Origin: Pelagibius sp965227505
Lineage (GTDB): Bacteria > Pseudomonadota > Alphaproteobacteria > Kiloniellales > Kiloniellaceae
Direction: 5' to 3'
Length of the DNA stretch: 64,000 nucleotides
Assembly (NCBI RefSeq): GCF_965227505.1
Contig: NZ_OZ245757.1
Location: forward strand, 2,542,001-2,606,000
Below, one piece after another: positions 25,001-32,883 of the stretch (position 1 is the stretch's first letter; each line of letters begins with the position of its first letter). The translations under genes and the position numbers were made by a program. A model generated the notes under the pieces. That model worked only from the letters and a program-made list of their open reading frames with translations, was not told the origin of the DNA and searched no databases.

Positions 25001-28000
25001 CCATCGACCCCGACGGCTCCTTTGCCGCGGCACTGAACGGCGAGAACCCGCTGACCGGCGGCGACGGCGGCATCGCCTATGGCATCTCGATCACCGATTT
25101 CGGCGGTGCCGGTTCGTTCACCGGCTCCTGGGACAGCCTGGCCATCAACGCCATCGCGCCGCTGCCAAACTTCGACCCGACGGTCGATGCGGGGATCGAC
25201 GATCAGACCACGGCGGAGGAAGCAAACTTCACCTTCGCCGTTCCGGCGGATGCCTTTGCCGATGCCAATGTCGAGGATGTGCTGGTGCTGACCGCCACCC
25301 TGGCGGACGGCAGCCCGCTGCCGGCCTGGCTGCAGTTCGACGGCACCACCTTCACCGGCACCCCGGACGATCCGGATGTCGGCACCATCACCGTTCGGGT
25401 GACGGCCGACGACCAGCGCGGCGGCACGGTGTTCGAGGACTTCGCTCTCGAGGTGACGCCGGTCAACGACCCGCCCAGCGCGGTCGCGCTCGAGAACGTT
25501 CTGCCCTCCATTCTGGAAAACGCCGACACGACTGCCGCGATCAAGGTGGCGGACATCGCCGTCACCGACGACGGAACCGGCACCAACACCTTGGCGGTGA
25601 CCGGTGACGATGCGGACCTGTTCGAGATCGTCGGCAACGAGCTGTTCCTGAAAGCCGGGGCGGCGCTCGACTTTGAGACCAATCCAAGCCTCGACATCGC
25701 GGTAACGGCGCAGGACGACCAGGGCGGCCCGATCGTTTCCGCGCCGCTGGCGCTGCCGGTCGGCAACGTCGTCGAGGACGGCGAGGCTCTGCCCGGCCCG
25801 GATGTCGGAACGGACGGCGAGGACGAGATCATCGTCGAAGGCTCCCAGGATGTCGGCGCGCCGGAGGCGCCCTACGTGCTGCCGGATATGGTCGAGAACA
25901 TCGATACCTCCGGTTCCACGGGCAACACCAACACCACCGGCAACAGCGCAGACAACACCTTCAAGCTCGGCGGCGGCCAGGACACTGTCGACCTGCAAGA
26001 GGACGGCGGCGCCGATACCGTCACCGGCTCGGGCGAGGATCTCGACGGTACGATGATCAAGAACGCCGGCGAAGAGGACTCGGTGATCATCGAGGACGGT
26101 CAGAACGCGACCATCGTCAACGTCGAGGCGGGCTCGACCATCGTCACCATCGATCTCGACGGCGACGAGGCGACAACCAACGACCAGATCAAGATCACCT
26201 TCGATGAGGACAATCTGACGCCGACCCTGACGAACGGGCCGGAGGGCGCTGTCTTGACCGTGGAGTCGCTCGCTCCGGTCACCATTCAGGCCGAAGACCT
26301 TCTGCCGGCGGCGCTCGAAGCCACGAGCTTCTTCGCTGAAATCTCCGGAGCCGCCGAAGGCAACCAGGTCATCCGCCTGCCTTCCGGCACATCGGACGAT
26401 CTGACGGTCGATCTGGCCGGCTTCGGCATCAAGCCCGGGAAGTACACGCTCCAGGTCGCCTACTTCGACGAAAACGACGGCGCCAGCACCGCTTCGGTGA
26501 CGGTCGGCGGCGAGACCTTCGAGTGGACCTGGGACGAGGCGACTCCCTCCTCCATCGCCGCGCTCAACAACAAGCGGATCCAGCAGTTCGACATCACGAT
26601 CCCGGAGGGTCAGACCAACTTTACCCTGGCCGGGGTCACGAACGGCGGCGAGTTCGTGCGCGTCGACTCGATCACGCTCATCCCCGTCGAGGAGGATGGT
26701 TCGGAAAACCTGGCACCTCAGGAGGTGCCCGGGGCCCTGACGGATCTCGCCGCCACGCAGAGCGAGGCTGTGTCGATCGATCTCAGCACCGCCTTCGTCG
26801 ATCCCGAAGAGACGGCGCTGACATTTGCGCTGGTTGACGGACCGGCCTGGCTGAGCCTTGACGAAAACGGCCTGCTGACCGGCACGCCGGAGCAGGACGA
26901 CATCACGACCGACCCGGTTGTCGTCAGCTTCACCGTGACGGACGGGGACGGGACTTCGATCCCGGCGAGCTTCGAAGTGACGGTGGCCGATATCAACGAT
27001 GCACCGACGGTCGCCGGCTCTATCGAGGACCAGCAAGGGCAGACCGGTGATTTCTTCAGCTTCCAGCTGCCCGATGGCCTGTTCGAGGATGTCGACGAGG
27101 GTGACGTCCTGACCATGACGGTCGAGGAACTGCCGGAGGGACTGACCTTCGACCCGAGTACCAACACGATCTCCGGCACGCCGACCCAGCCTGGCACCAG
27201 CTCGATCGTCGTGACGGCGACGGACACTTCCGACGCGACCGCGCAGATGGTGTTCAATATCGATGTCTTCGGGGCGGGTTCGGGCGGCGACCCCGTGCGC
27301 ATCCAGGCCGAGAGCTTCGACAACATTGAAGATCCCGGTGATTTCTTCATCGAGGATCAGACTGCGGCAGACGGCGGTAAGGTGATCCGGCTGCAGTTCA
27401 ACCAGAGCGGCGAGGCGGAGCTCGACCTCTCCGGCCGTTCCGTCGATGCCGGCAGCTATGCCGTCACCATCGCTTACTTCGATGAGAACGACGGCCAGTC
27501 TTCGGCCGAGGTTTTCGTCGACGGCAACTCCATCGGCTCCTGGATCTTCGACAACGACGGCCCCGGCAATGCCGCCCAGGCCGGCAACCTGCGCAGCATC
27601 ACCTTCGAAGGTGTGACGCTGAACCCCGATTCGCAGATCACCATCAACGGCACGACCGACAGCACGGAATTCGTCCGCATCGACTACATCGAGCTGACGC
27701 CGACCGGCGGCGGCGCGGGGAACTTCGGCCCCCAGGTCGCGCTGCCCCTGGACGACGTCACCGTCGATCAGAGCTCCGACGTCAGCATCAGTCTGCTGAG
27801 CGCGTTCAGCGACCCCGAGGAAGACCCGCTGACCTACTCCGTGAGCGGCGCGGACTGGCTGTCGGTCAACCCGGCCGGCAATGCGCTGGTCGGCCAGCCG
27901 CCGCTGCCGGGCGACTACGAGGTCACGGTGACGGCGACGGACGAAACCGGCTCCGGCGCACAGAAGTCCCAGGTCTTCACCATTACCGTCGATCCCATCC

Positions 28001-31000
28001 CGGCCGAGATCTCGGTCGCCGACGTCACGGTCGATGAGAGCGGCGGCACCGCGGAGATTGTCTTCACCCGTGCAGGCGATCCCGCCAAGGACATCACGGT
28101 CACCTACACGCTGACCGATGGAACGGCGACGGCCGGATCGGACTTCACGCCCCCAGCGGTGCTGACGGCGGTCATCCTGGCGGGCGAACTCACGGCGACG
28201 GTGAGCGTTGCGATTGCCGACGATCTGGACGTCGAAGGCGATGAGGATTTCACGGTGGCCATTGTCAGCGCGGAGGACAGCGACGGCGCGGTCGCCGTCG
28301 ACGCCACGGCGGCTTCGGCGACGGTAACCATCACCGACGACGACATCCCGACGCTGATCGCCATCGGCGATGCCGGCGAAGTGGTCGAGGCGGGCGGCCT
28401 CGGCAGCGACACCGTCCTCTCCTTTCCGGTCACGGCCGACGATCCGGCGTTCAGCGGCGATCTGACGCTGACCTACAGCCTGGACGGCGGCACCACCACG
28501 ACGACGCAGCTCGTGAGCTTCACGAACGGCGCCGGCACGCTGGAGGTCGCGGTGGGCAACGACGACATCGATGACGGCCCGGAAGCCGTGGAAGTCACCC
28601 TGACCGGGGTCGACGATACGCAGTTCGCCATCGACGGCGCGGCTGCCGTGGCCAACGGCACGGTGACCGAGGACGACGTCGGCGCCGACCCCAACGTCAT
28701 CCTGCTGAACTTCAGCACCGACACCAACGACCCGCTGAACGCCGGCTTCGACGGACTGACCCAGAGCCCCGATCCGCTCTTTGTGTCGGAAGAGACGGGG
28801 ACGGCGGTGGTCTCGGACGGGGCGCTGCGCATCCAGACGACGACGGGGGACGCCGGCGGTGCGGACACTGCCCAGGACAATTACTTCGTCAGCATCGATC
28901 ACAGCGACGATCTCTCGGTCGAGACCAAGATCGCGAACCCCTGGTTCGGCTCCGCACCGCCCGCGAGCTTCTCGCAGCTGGGCCTCAACATCAGCCTGGA
29001 TCAGGACCAGTACCTGAAGTTCACCTTCGGCAACCCGGGGGCGCCGCTGGAATTCTCCTTCGAGAACGACGGCACCCAGGCCAAGGAAACTGCGGCGCTG
29101 CCGACCGGCGTCACCATCGACCAGATCAAGGATGTGGTCCTGACGATCGACGTGACGGTCACCGGCGGCCAGGCAACGGCCGTGGGTGTCGCGCAGTTCC
29201 TGGACGAAAACGGCGCCCAGTTGGGAGACGATGTGGTGACGCCCGTGCAGACGCTGACCGGCGTGCTCGAAGCGGCGATCGTCAACCCCGGTGAGTCCTA
29301 CGGCGTCGGCGTGACGCAGACGAACATCGGCAGCGGGCCGAGCTTCGAGGCGGCCTACGACTACCTGCAGATCACCAAGGGCGGCGCCGCGGCCGATGTC
29401 GGTGGCGTGCCCGCCGACGTCCAGGAGATCCTGGACACCCAGGGCGACATCGTGACCGATGCCACCTATGCCGACGGCGCGGTCGGCGCGGCGGTGCTGC
29501 GCATCATGGAAGGGGAGAACAACGTCGAGTCATCGAACTTCGGTGCAAACTCCTTCCAGGTCGAGAACACCGGCGACAAGAAGATCTCGGCAATCTTCAT
29601 CGATGTGCGCGACGCCCTCTATGGCGACAGCGTGTTCGATCCCGACGGCCAGGGCGGCGATTCGGTCGGCAAGACGATGACCATCAACACCGACGGAGGC
29701 ACCGGCGCTTTCGTGACCGGCAGCGGCTATCTGCTGCCGGGGGCCGACCCCCTGCCCAACACCACGGGCACGGGCAACGCCAGCAACGGCGGCTTCGAAG
29801 GCACGCTCATCAAGTTCAACGCCGGCGTCGACGGCGGCTTCGAAAACGGCGAGATCGTCGGCTTTTCAGGCGATATGGACCCGAATTCCATTGCCGGATT
29901 GCTCAAGGGCGGACCCAACGGCGTCGATACCGGGGCCATCCTGGGTTGGGACGTCGGTGGCGTGTCGGGTGCCGAGCTGATCGGATCGAAGTTCATTGTG
30001 CTCTTCGACGACGGCACCACGGCCAGCGGCGAGCTCCACAGCGACGGCAGCCAGGCCGGGTCCCACGCCCTGGCAACCCAGGCGGAGGTGGCCGCCAAGG
30101 TCGCGTCCCTCTCCGTCAACGGTGTCGACGACGGCGGAACCGGAACCTACGGCGGCACGCTGCCGACGGTCATCGTGACCGGCGAGGTCGGCGATACCGT
30201 ACGGGTGGTCCTCACCAAGGGCTTCAACCCCGTCACCAACGATTCTTCGGGGGTCGCCGCGCTCGTCGAGGCTCGCCTCAACGACGCTCATCCCGACTTC
30301 GGCGTCAGCAACGCCGTCGATTTCCAGATCGTCGATGTGGTGATCCCGGTCGGCGGATCCGTCGACATCTCCGATCAGTTCGACTACGACGACTTCGCCG
30401 GCTCCGGTGAAAGCGACTTCACGGGCAGCGATGTCCTGCCCATCGGGTTCGCGGTCGCGGTGATCGATCCCTCCAACGACGATCTGCCTGTCGGTCCGGT
30501 CAGCCAGCCGATCTACCTGGAGAATGTCGGCGGCCCGGTGGTCGGCGACCCACCGCCCGACAGCACCGGCTTCTTCGAGATGATCGGCAGCGGCAACGCC
30601 GCCCGCTTCAAGATCCAGTTCGAGGATCCCAACGGGCCAGGCGGCACCGATCCCGGCGGCGACTGGACCTATGCCGACGCGCAGGACGGTGCCGGCAACC
30701 AATCCAACTTCCAGGGCAGCGGGTACTACTTCTGGGGCTCGGAGAACGGCAGCACGGCGCTCAACGGGCCGGAGGCGGACAGCTTCCTCGAATACCAGAT
30801 CTTCATCCCGGAGGGCGAAGGCGGCGAATTTACCCTGCGTCTGAGGACTTCGCGCGACACGAGTGACCCCGGCGATGCCCGCAACGACATCTGGGTGAAG
30901 ATCAACGACGACGCCGAAAGCCTGCTTGTCAGCGACGTCAACGCCGTGTCCAACAGCGGCTTCATCAAGCTGTTCGGCAATGCGACGGGCAACTTCGGAT

Positions 31001-32865
31001 TCTCGAACCAGATCGACAGCGTCTCCGATGACGATCCGAACTTCACGGCGGTCTTCGATCTCGAGCCCGGCTTCCACACGATCACCTTCGCCGGCCGGTC
31101 CGAGGGCTACCACGTGGACTACTTCGAGCTCTACAAGGGCGGCGCACCGGCGGTCGGAAGCAGCGATTCACCGTTCATTCCGCTCGGGGATACAGAGCCT
31201 TTCGTGGCCAATCCGATTGCCGATCAGACCATCACACCCGACGAGGACTTCTCCTTTGTCGTGCCGGCGTCGACCTTCAACGATCTGGATGGCGACACGC
31301 TCACCTTCCTGCCGCCAAGCCTGCCGCCGGGCATGTCCTTCGACACGGCGACGGGAACCTTCTCCGGCAAGCCCGACGCCGGCGAGGGCGTCTATGCGAT
31401 CTCGCTTTCGGTTCAGGATGACGACGGCAACGTCGCAACCGCCGAGTTCGACCTGACGGTCGGCGCGGTCGTGGTTCCCGGCGATCCGATCCGCCTGGAA
31501 GCCGAGACCTTCAGCCTCTCGGGCTTTGCGCCGGACACTGCAGATCCGCAGCAGACCGACATCATCAAGCTCGCTCCGGGATCGGACAGCGGCACGGCAT
31601 CGATCTCGCTGCAAAGCGTGGCGCCCGGCACCTATACCGTGAAGCTGCTGGCCTATGACGAGAACGACGGGGCCGGGTCCGGTTCGGTCACGGTCGGCTC
31701 GACGACCCTCAACTTCACCCTCGGCGGCAGTTTCACGGGCCAGGGCAATGCGGGCCAGGCGGCCAACCGGGTGGAGCTCGATCTCGGCCAGGTGACGGTT
31801 TCTCCCGGCGACACGCTGCAGCTCAGCTACGGCAACGGCGATGGGGAGCTTGGCCGTTTCGACTACGTCGAACTGGTACCCGGCGGCGGAACCGGCGGCG
31901 GCGGTGGGGGCAACCCCACGGGCAGTGTCGTCTGGACCGCAAAGACCGCTGCGGACGATGTCGAGGAGGACGGCAGCCTGACCAGTCCGACCCTGGAATT
32001 TGGCGAAAACGGCCAGGCGACCTCCATTCGCTTCACCGGCAGCGGAATCCCGGCCGGCGCCGTCATCACCAGCGCCTACCTGGAGTTCGAAGCCACCTCG
32101 AACGAGGCCGGCGTTCTCGACCTCGAGATCTTCCTGGAAGACTCCCTGAATGCCGCCGTCTACACCTCCGGCACGCAGGCCGCAGGGCGTGCGGTGACCA
32201 CGGCGGATGGCGTGGCCTGGAACGACGTGCCCAATTGGCAGGCCGGCCAGACCTATCAAACGCCGGACCTCTCGGCCCTGCTGAACGATCTGATCCAGAA
32301 CGGCGGCTTGGGCTCCGACGATGCACTCGCATTCCGGATCGAGCGCACCAACGGCAGCGACGGGACGGAGCGCGAGGCCTTCGCCGCAGCGACCGGGGGC
32401 GCCGAACCGAAGCTTGTGATCGAGTACAGCGATCCCTCGGCGGCTGCAGCCAGCAGCTTTGCCGCGACGGCTCTCTTCGCAAGCGACCTTGCCGGCGATG
32501 ACGTCGTCAACGGAACCGCGCAGGACGACAGTCTTTCCGGCACCGATGGCAACGAGACCCTGGACGGCGGCGCCGGCGAGGACACGCTGGATGGCGGGGC
32601 CGGTGACGATCTGCTGATCGGCGGCGCGGACGCGGACACCTTCGTCTTCCGCGAGGACTTCGGCAACGACAAGGTCGCCGATTTCGGAGCCGGAGACATC
32701 GTCGAGGTCAGGGGCCGCGGGATCACCGACTTTGCCGAGCTGGAGTCGCTGCTGAGCGAAGCCGGCGACGATACGCTCATCACCTTCGACGACCAGAACT
32801 CGGTTCTGCTCGAGGATGTGGAGTTGGAAGACCTGCAGGCCGACGACTTCCGGTTCCTGAGCTAG
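19096..32865 (+). CDS. giant multidomain RTX protein with N-terminal PQQ sugar-dehydrogenase-like propeller, type I secreted
   Basis: The 4589-residue protein has no Sec signal. Approximate layout: 1-570 glucose/sorbosone dehydrogenase-like beta-propeller; 575-905 LamG-like; 910-1000 cadherin-like; 1008-1196 malectin; 1199-1327 Calx-beta; 1330-1504 malectin; 1507-1617 Ig-like; 1620-1725 Calx-beta-like plus 1729-2020 LamG-like; 2025-2224 cadherin-like pair; 2235-2398 RTX-like; 2397-2532 CBM6/35-like; 2540-2727 dystroglycan-type cadherin pair; 2734-2872 CBM-like; 2875-2967 cadherin-like; 2969-3195 Calx-beta; 3199-3430 LamG-like; 3436-4017 unassigned; 4034-4125 cadherin-like; 4129-4265 CBM-like; 4277-4445 DNRLRE-like; 4462-4589 RTX nonapeptides and a type I secretion signal. 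In the propeller, His168 (ENHSVNGLEF) and Arg290 (GFRNTYDIAV) sit where PQQ enzymes have the catalytic base and cofactor arginine. It probably binds glycans and calcium outside the cell and may oxidise sugars. Dedicated secretion genes follow 18 bp later. Confidence 0.88.
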   Translation: MVDFGFDPVIAGYSSPTSLQFVEGPNGEDLLVTSQQDGTLTVWNVTSTGSGADKDFSATKVFETDIVKTILNHDDDGQVNLGVTDRQITGFKALVDENGDIQIYVTSSDPRIGGGGGNSVDDKNLDTNSGVLSKVSIEVPADASVPDTGWGADKIDLLRGLPRSEENHSVNGLEFTPEGKLLVAVGGFTNTGAPSQNLVYTPEYFLSAAIIEVDVAAIEAMDTKTDLSGQEYKYDLPTLGIERLDDPSRNDVEGIGFSSNPDNPFGGNDGYNQAYLEPGGPVSIFATGFRNTYDIAVVELEPGDVGYVEPTDQNPNPDNFRVYTWDNGANNGWGDPPLDANGVPVTEANPQDATNYPVVEDNTPVAPGAQDQLHIVERGGYYGSPNPSRVNPDTPLYLKPEIETGANNFGQVAPEFIVDPNQPATGANVLGLWDFLPDGVNDPLNGYAVDPLEGHYLKPAPGGNSSDGTLVLNNGSTNGLFVFEYDPAIHPASMEEFDGNLFATGFDEQILRVEFNEDGTVALNRVDIEISNNAWQASPGANPLDVTVGPGGSIWVAAHGGNNIFAFIPEGIPVEETDNDDNDNLLDNLDPFQLDAENGLGENSKVDPGEVFEFSMETELPTPNGLQGFALGFTGHMVNYDTEYFTNASGVVKGGILEGGIAGKLQLEFDAIGTGTAVGSDSGGGTGNSATYALQAGVNFDDASDKIILESTMSNPWSGSTPQPGQSMGIQFGTGTQFDFAMFNFGVNDQGEAEVQVTIELNDVPVVTETYAAPGLLDGLDSDMIMRVVIDRDAGTVTPFWEYETSSGTVTGSADPISLDTDNNPATLNNLEEALFGAANGGFLAREKPNAPGEQGNVLFGDLGQGFGVPLGLAVGINGRVDTLGSDPSGTTFAPEFDNLLVAASDANGNFAPVVEGENAGSVEFNQTLTIDPAALLANDRDLDGGTLSIVEVKDATGGTVQLVNGQIEFTATSLSGAGFTYVVSDGTSTTEAQASVTVTLPGGPGNVLYRVNAGGPEVAALDGGPNWEADAVSNPSQYLTSDGTDSTFTSGATDEAGEILVAGESALSNVDGTEVPEAIFFIERSDNTDDADILEYTFPVTGGGTYLVNIYYTENWPGIVTGGPRQFDVAVNGVIPSEFSDINPYEESASQLGVAHKRSFFVTQDPGDAALNLAFLHNDPAIQNPKINGIEIIEFPAADAPPEASIGDVTVTEGGDLLFAVSLNKAVPADAAAPVTITYEIVPDTAQPGVDYQVAGETPDGNGVITGSVTIAKGSSDQNVIVQSIDNDLLDGTRGFTVNLTGVTGGEASIGDGQALGTIQDDEVPVIEKGAVLLAVNVGGPEVTATDGVVYQADLATSWTGSTTYVDGQGGPDEALVGGDYDGDGDTDSDDVLYATERFGGSPGGAPLVYTADGLPEGDAILTLKFAEIYDPNASVGERVFSVTVNGVVVIENLDLMTSGALHEAQDFDVPVTIGSDGVLTISMTATADNAALKAFALYEAVEVAADTTAPEAAISFAPLVTDKDPIVATVVFSDNEAFDDASVGPADLTLTGPSTPGPVDFSYDPDTNTATYSFAAPVGGWADGDYTATLAADSVADEAGNGIAETSSTPLSIAGLPSAILAIADAGDVVESGDSGVTSLVFGMTATGGFTGDLTVNVTVDSVAEQRVVSFAAGVGTLTVEVPNDNEDNGPEAVSVTLDSVVEPDFAIDPTAATASGSVTEDDVFDPNDIDSDGIANTDDPFAFDGTNGDSKALLPGGSFVQDFNTDTSDPFSAEAGFTGIIVNPAFDPAGASADDPYGDRTTESGVSISGGALTVESSNDDLFSTGTAGNNIVKDNYQSAADVTGIDVFEVEAKAANPFFGTSGPTSFASFGITLGAGGTDDYMKFVLGGSGDGPRIQLAQESSLTGDKEENLPLSSAAAGVDPADIKDVIFNLTVDKVAGTVQGTATLLGDDGSELGSVQTAVRAIDPDGSFAAALNGENPLTGGDGGIAYGISITDFGGAGSFTGSWDSLAINAIAPLPNFDPTVDAGIDDQTTAEEANFTFAVPADAFADANVEDVLVLTATLADGSPLPAWLQFDGTTFTGTPDDPDVGTITVRVTADDQRGGTVFEDFALEVTPVNDPPSAVALENVLPSILENADTTAAIKVADIAVTDDGTGTNTLAVTGDDADLFEIVGNELFLKAGAALDFETNPSLDIAVTAQDDQGGPIVSAPLALPVGNVVEDGEALPGPDVGTDGEDEIIVEGSQDVGAPEAPYVLPDMVENIDTSGSTGNTNTTGNSADNTFKLGGGQDTVDLQEDGGADTVTGSGEDLDGTMIKNAGEEDSVIIEDGQNATIVNVEAGSTIVTIDLDGDEATTNDQIKITFDEDNLTPTLTNGPEGAVLTVESLAPVTIQAEDLLPAALEATSFFAEISGAAEGNQVIRLPSGTSDDLTVDLAGFGIKPGKYTLQVAYFDENDGASTASVTVGGETFEWTWDEATPSSIAALNNKRIQQFDITIPEGQTNFTLAGVTNGGEFVRVDSITLIPVEEDGSENLAPQEVPGALTDLAATQSEAVSIDLSTAFVDPEETALTFALVDGPAWLSLDENGLLTGTPEQDDITTDPVVVSFTVTDGDGTSIPASFEVTVADINDAPTVAGSIEDQQGQTGDFFSFQLPDGLFEDVDEGDVLTMTVEELPEGLTFDPSTNTISGTPTQPGTSSIVVTATDTSDATAQMVFNIDVFGAGSGGDPVRIQAESFDNIEDPGDFFIEDQTAADGGKVIRLQFNQSGEAELDLSGRSVDAGSYAVTIAYFDENDGQSSAEVFVDGNSIGSWIFDNDGPGNAAQAGNLRSITFEGVTLNPDSQITINGTTDSTEFVRIDYIELTPTGGGAGNFGPQVALPLDDVTVDQSSDVSISLLSAFSDPEEDPLTYSVSGADWLSVNPAGNALVGQPPLPGDYEVTVTATDETGSGAQKSQVFTITVDPIPAEISVADVTVDESGGTAEIVFTRAGDPAKDITVTYTLTDGTATAGSDFTPPAVLTAVILAGELTATVSVAIADDLDVEGDEDFTVAIVSAEDSDGAVAVDATAASATVTITDDDIPTLIAIGDAGEVVEAGGLGSDTVLSFPVTADDPAFSGDLTLTYSLDGGTTTTTQLVSFTNGAGTLEVAVGNDDIDDGPEAVEVTLTGVDDTQFAIDGAAAVANGTVTEDDVGADPNVILLNFSTDTNDPLNAGFDGLTQSPDPLFVSEETGTAVVSDGALRIQTTTGDAGGADTAQDNYFVSIDHSDDLSVETKIANPWFGSAPPASFSQLGLNISLDQDQYLKFTFGNPGAPLEFSFENDGTQAKETAALPTGVTIDQIKDVVLTIDVTVTGGQATAVGVAQFLDENGAQLGDDVVTPVQTLTGVLEAAIVNPGESYGVGVTQTNIGSGPSFEAAYDYLQITKGGAAADVGGVPADVQEILDTQGDIVTDATYADGAVGAAVLRIMEGENNVESSNFGANSFQVENTGDKKISAIFIDVRDALYGDSVFDPDGQGGDSVGKTMTINTDGGTGAFVTGSGYLLPGADPLPNTTGTGNASNGGFEGTLIKFNAGVDGGFENGEIVGFSGDMDPNSIAGLLKGGPNGVDTGAILGWDVGGVSGAELIGSKFIVLFDDGTTASGELHSDGSQAGSHALATQAEVAAKVASLSVNGVDDGGTGTYGGTLPTVIVTGEVGDTVRVVLTKGFNPVTNDSSGVAALVEARLNDAHPDFGVSNAVDFQIVDVVIPVGGSVDISDQFDYDDFAGSGESDFTGSDVLPIGFAVAVIDPSNDDLPVGPVSQPIYLENVGGPVVGDPPPDSTGFFEMIGSGNAARFKIQFEDPNGPGGTDPGGDWTYADAQDGAGNQSNFQGSGYYFWGSENGSTALNGPEADSFLEYQIFIPEGEGGEFTLRLRTSRDTSDPGDARNDIWVKINDDAESLLVSDVNAVSNSGFIKLFGNATGNFGFSNQIDSVSDDDPNFTAVFDLEPGFHTITFAGRSEGYHVDYFELYKGGAPAVGSSDSPFIPLGDTEPFVANPIADQTITPDEDFSFVVPASTFNDLDGDTLTFLPPSLPPGMSFDTATGTFSGKPDAGEGVYAISLSVQDDDGNVATAEFDLTVGAVVVPGDPIRLEAETFSLSGFAPDTADPQQTDIIKLAPGSDSGTASISLQSVAPGTYTVKLLAYDENDGAGSGSVTVGSTTLNFTLGGSFTGQGNAGQAANRVELDLGQVTVSPGDTLQLSYGNGDGELGRFDYVELVPGGGTGGGGGGNPTGSVVWTAKTAADDVEEDGSLTSPTLEFGENGQATSIRFTGSGIPAGAVITSAYLEFEATSNEAGVLDLEIFLEDSLNAAVYTSGTQAAGRAVTTADGVAWNDVPNWQAGQTYQTPDLSALLNDLIQNGGLGSDDALAFRIERTNGSDGTEREAFAAATGGAEPKLVIEYSDPSAAAASSFAATALFASDLAGDDVVNGTAQDDSLSGTDGNETLDGGAGEDTLDGGAGDDLLIGGADADTFVFREDFGNDKVADFGAGDIVEVRGRGITDFAELESLLSEAGDDTLITFDDQNSVLLEDVELEDLQADDFRFLS

Positions 32866-32883
32866 GGCGAGGGGTAGCGGACC

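Noticed and set aside
24811..28902. 1363-codon minus-strand open frame
   Set aside because: Same antisense shadow of the giant gene; no recognisable domain.
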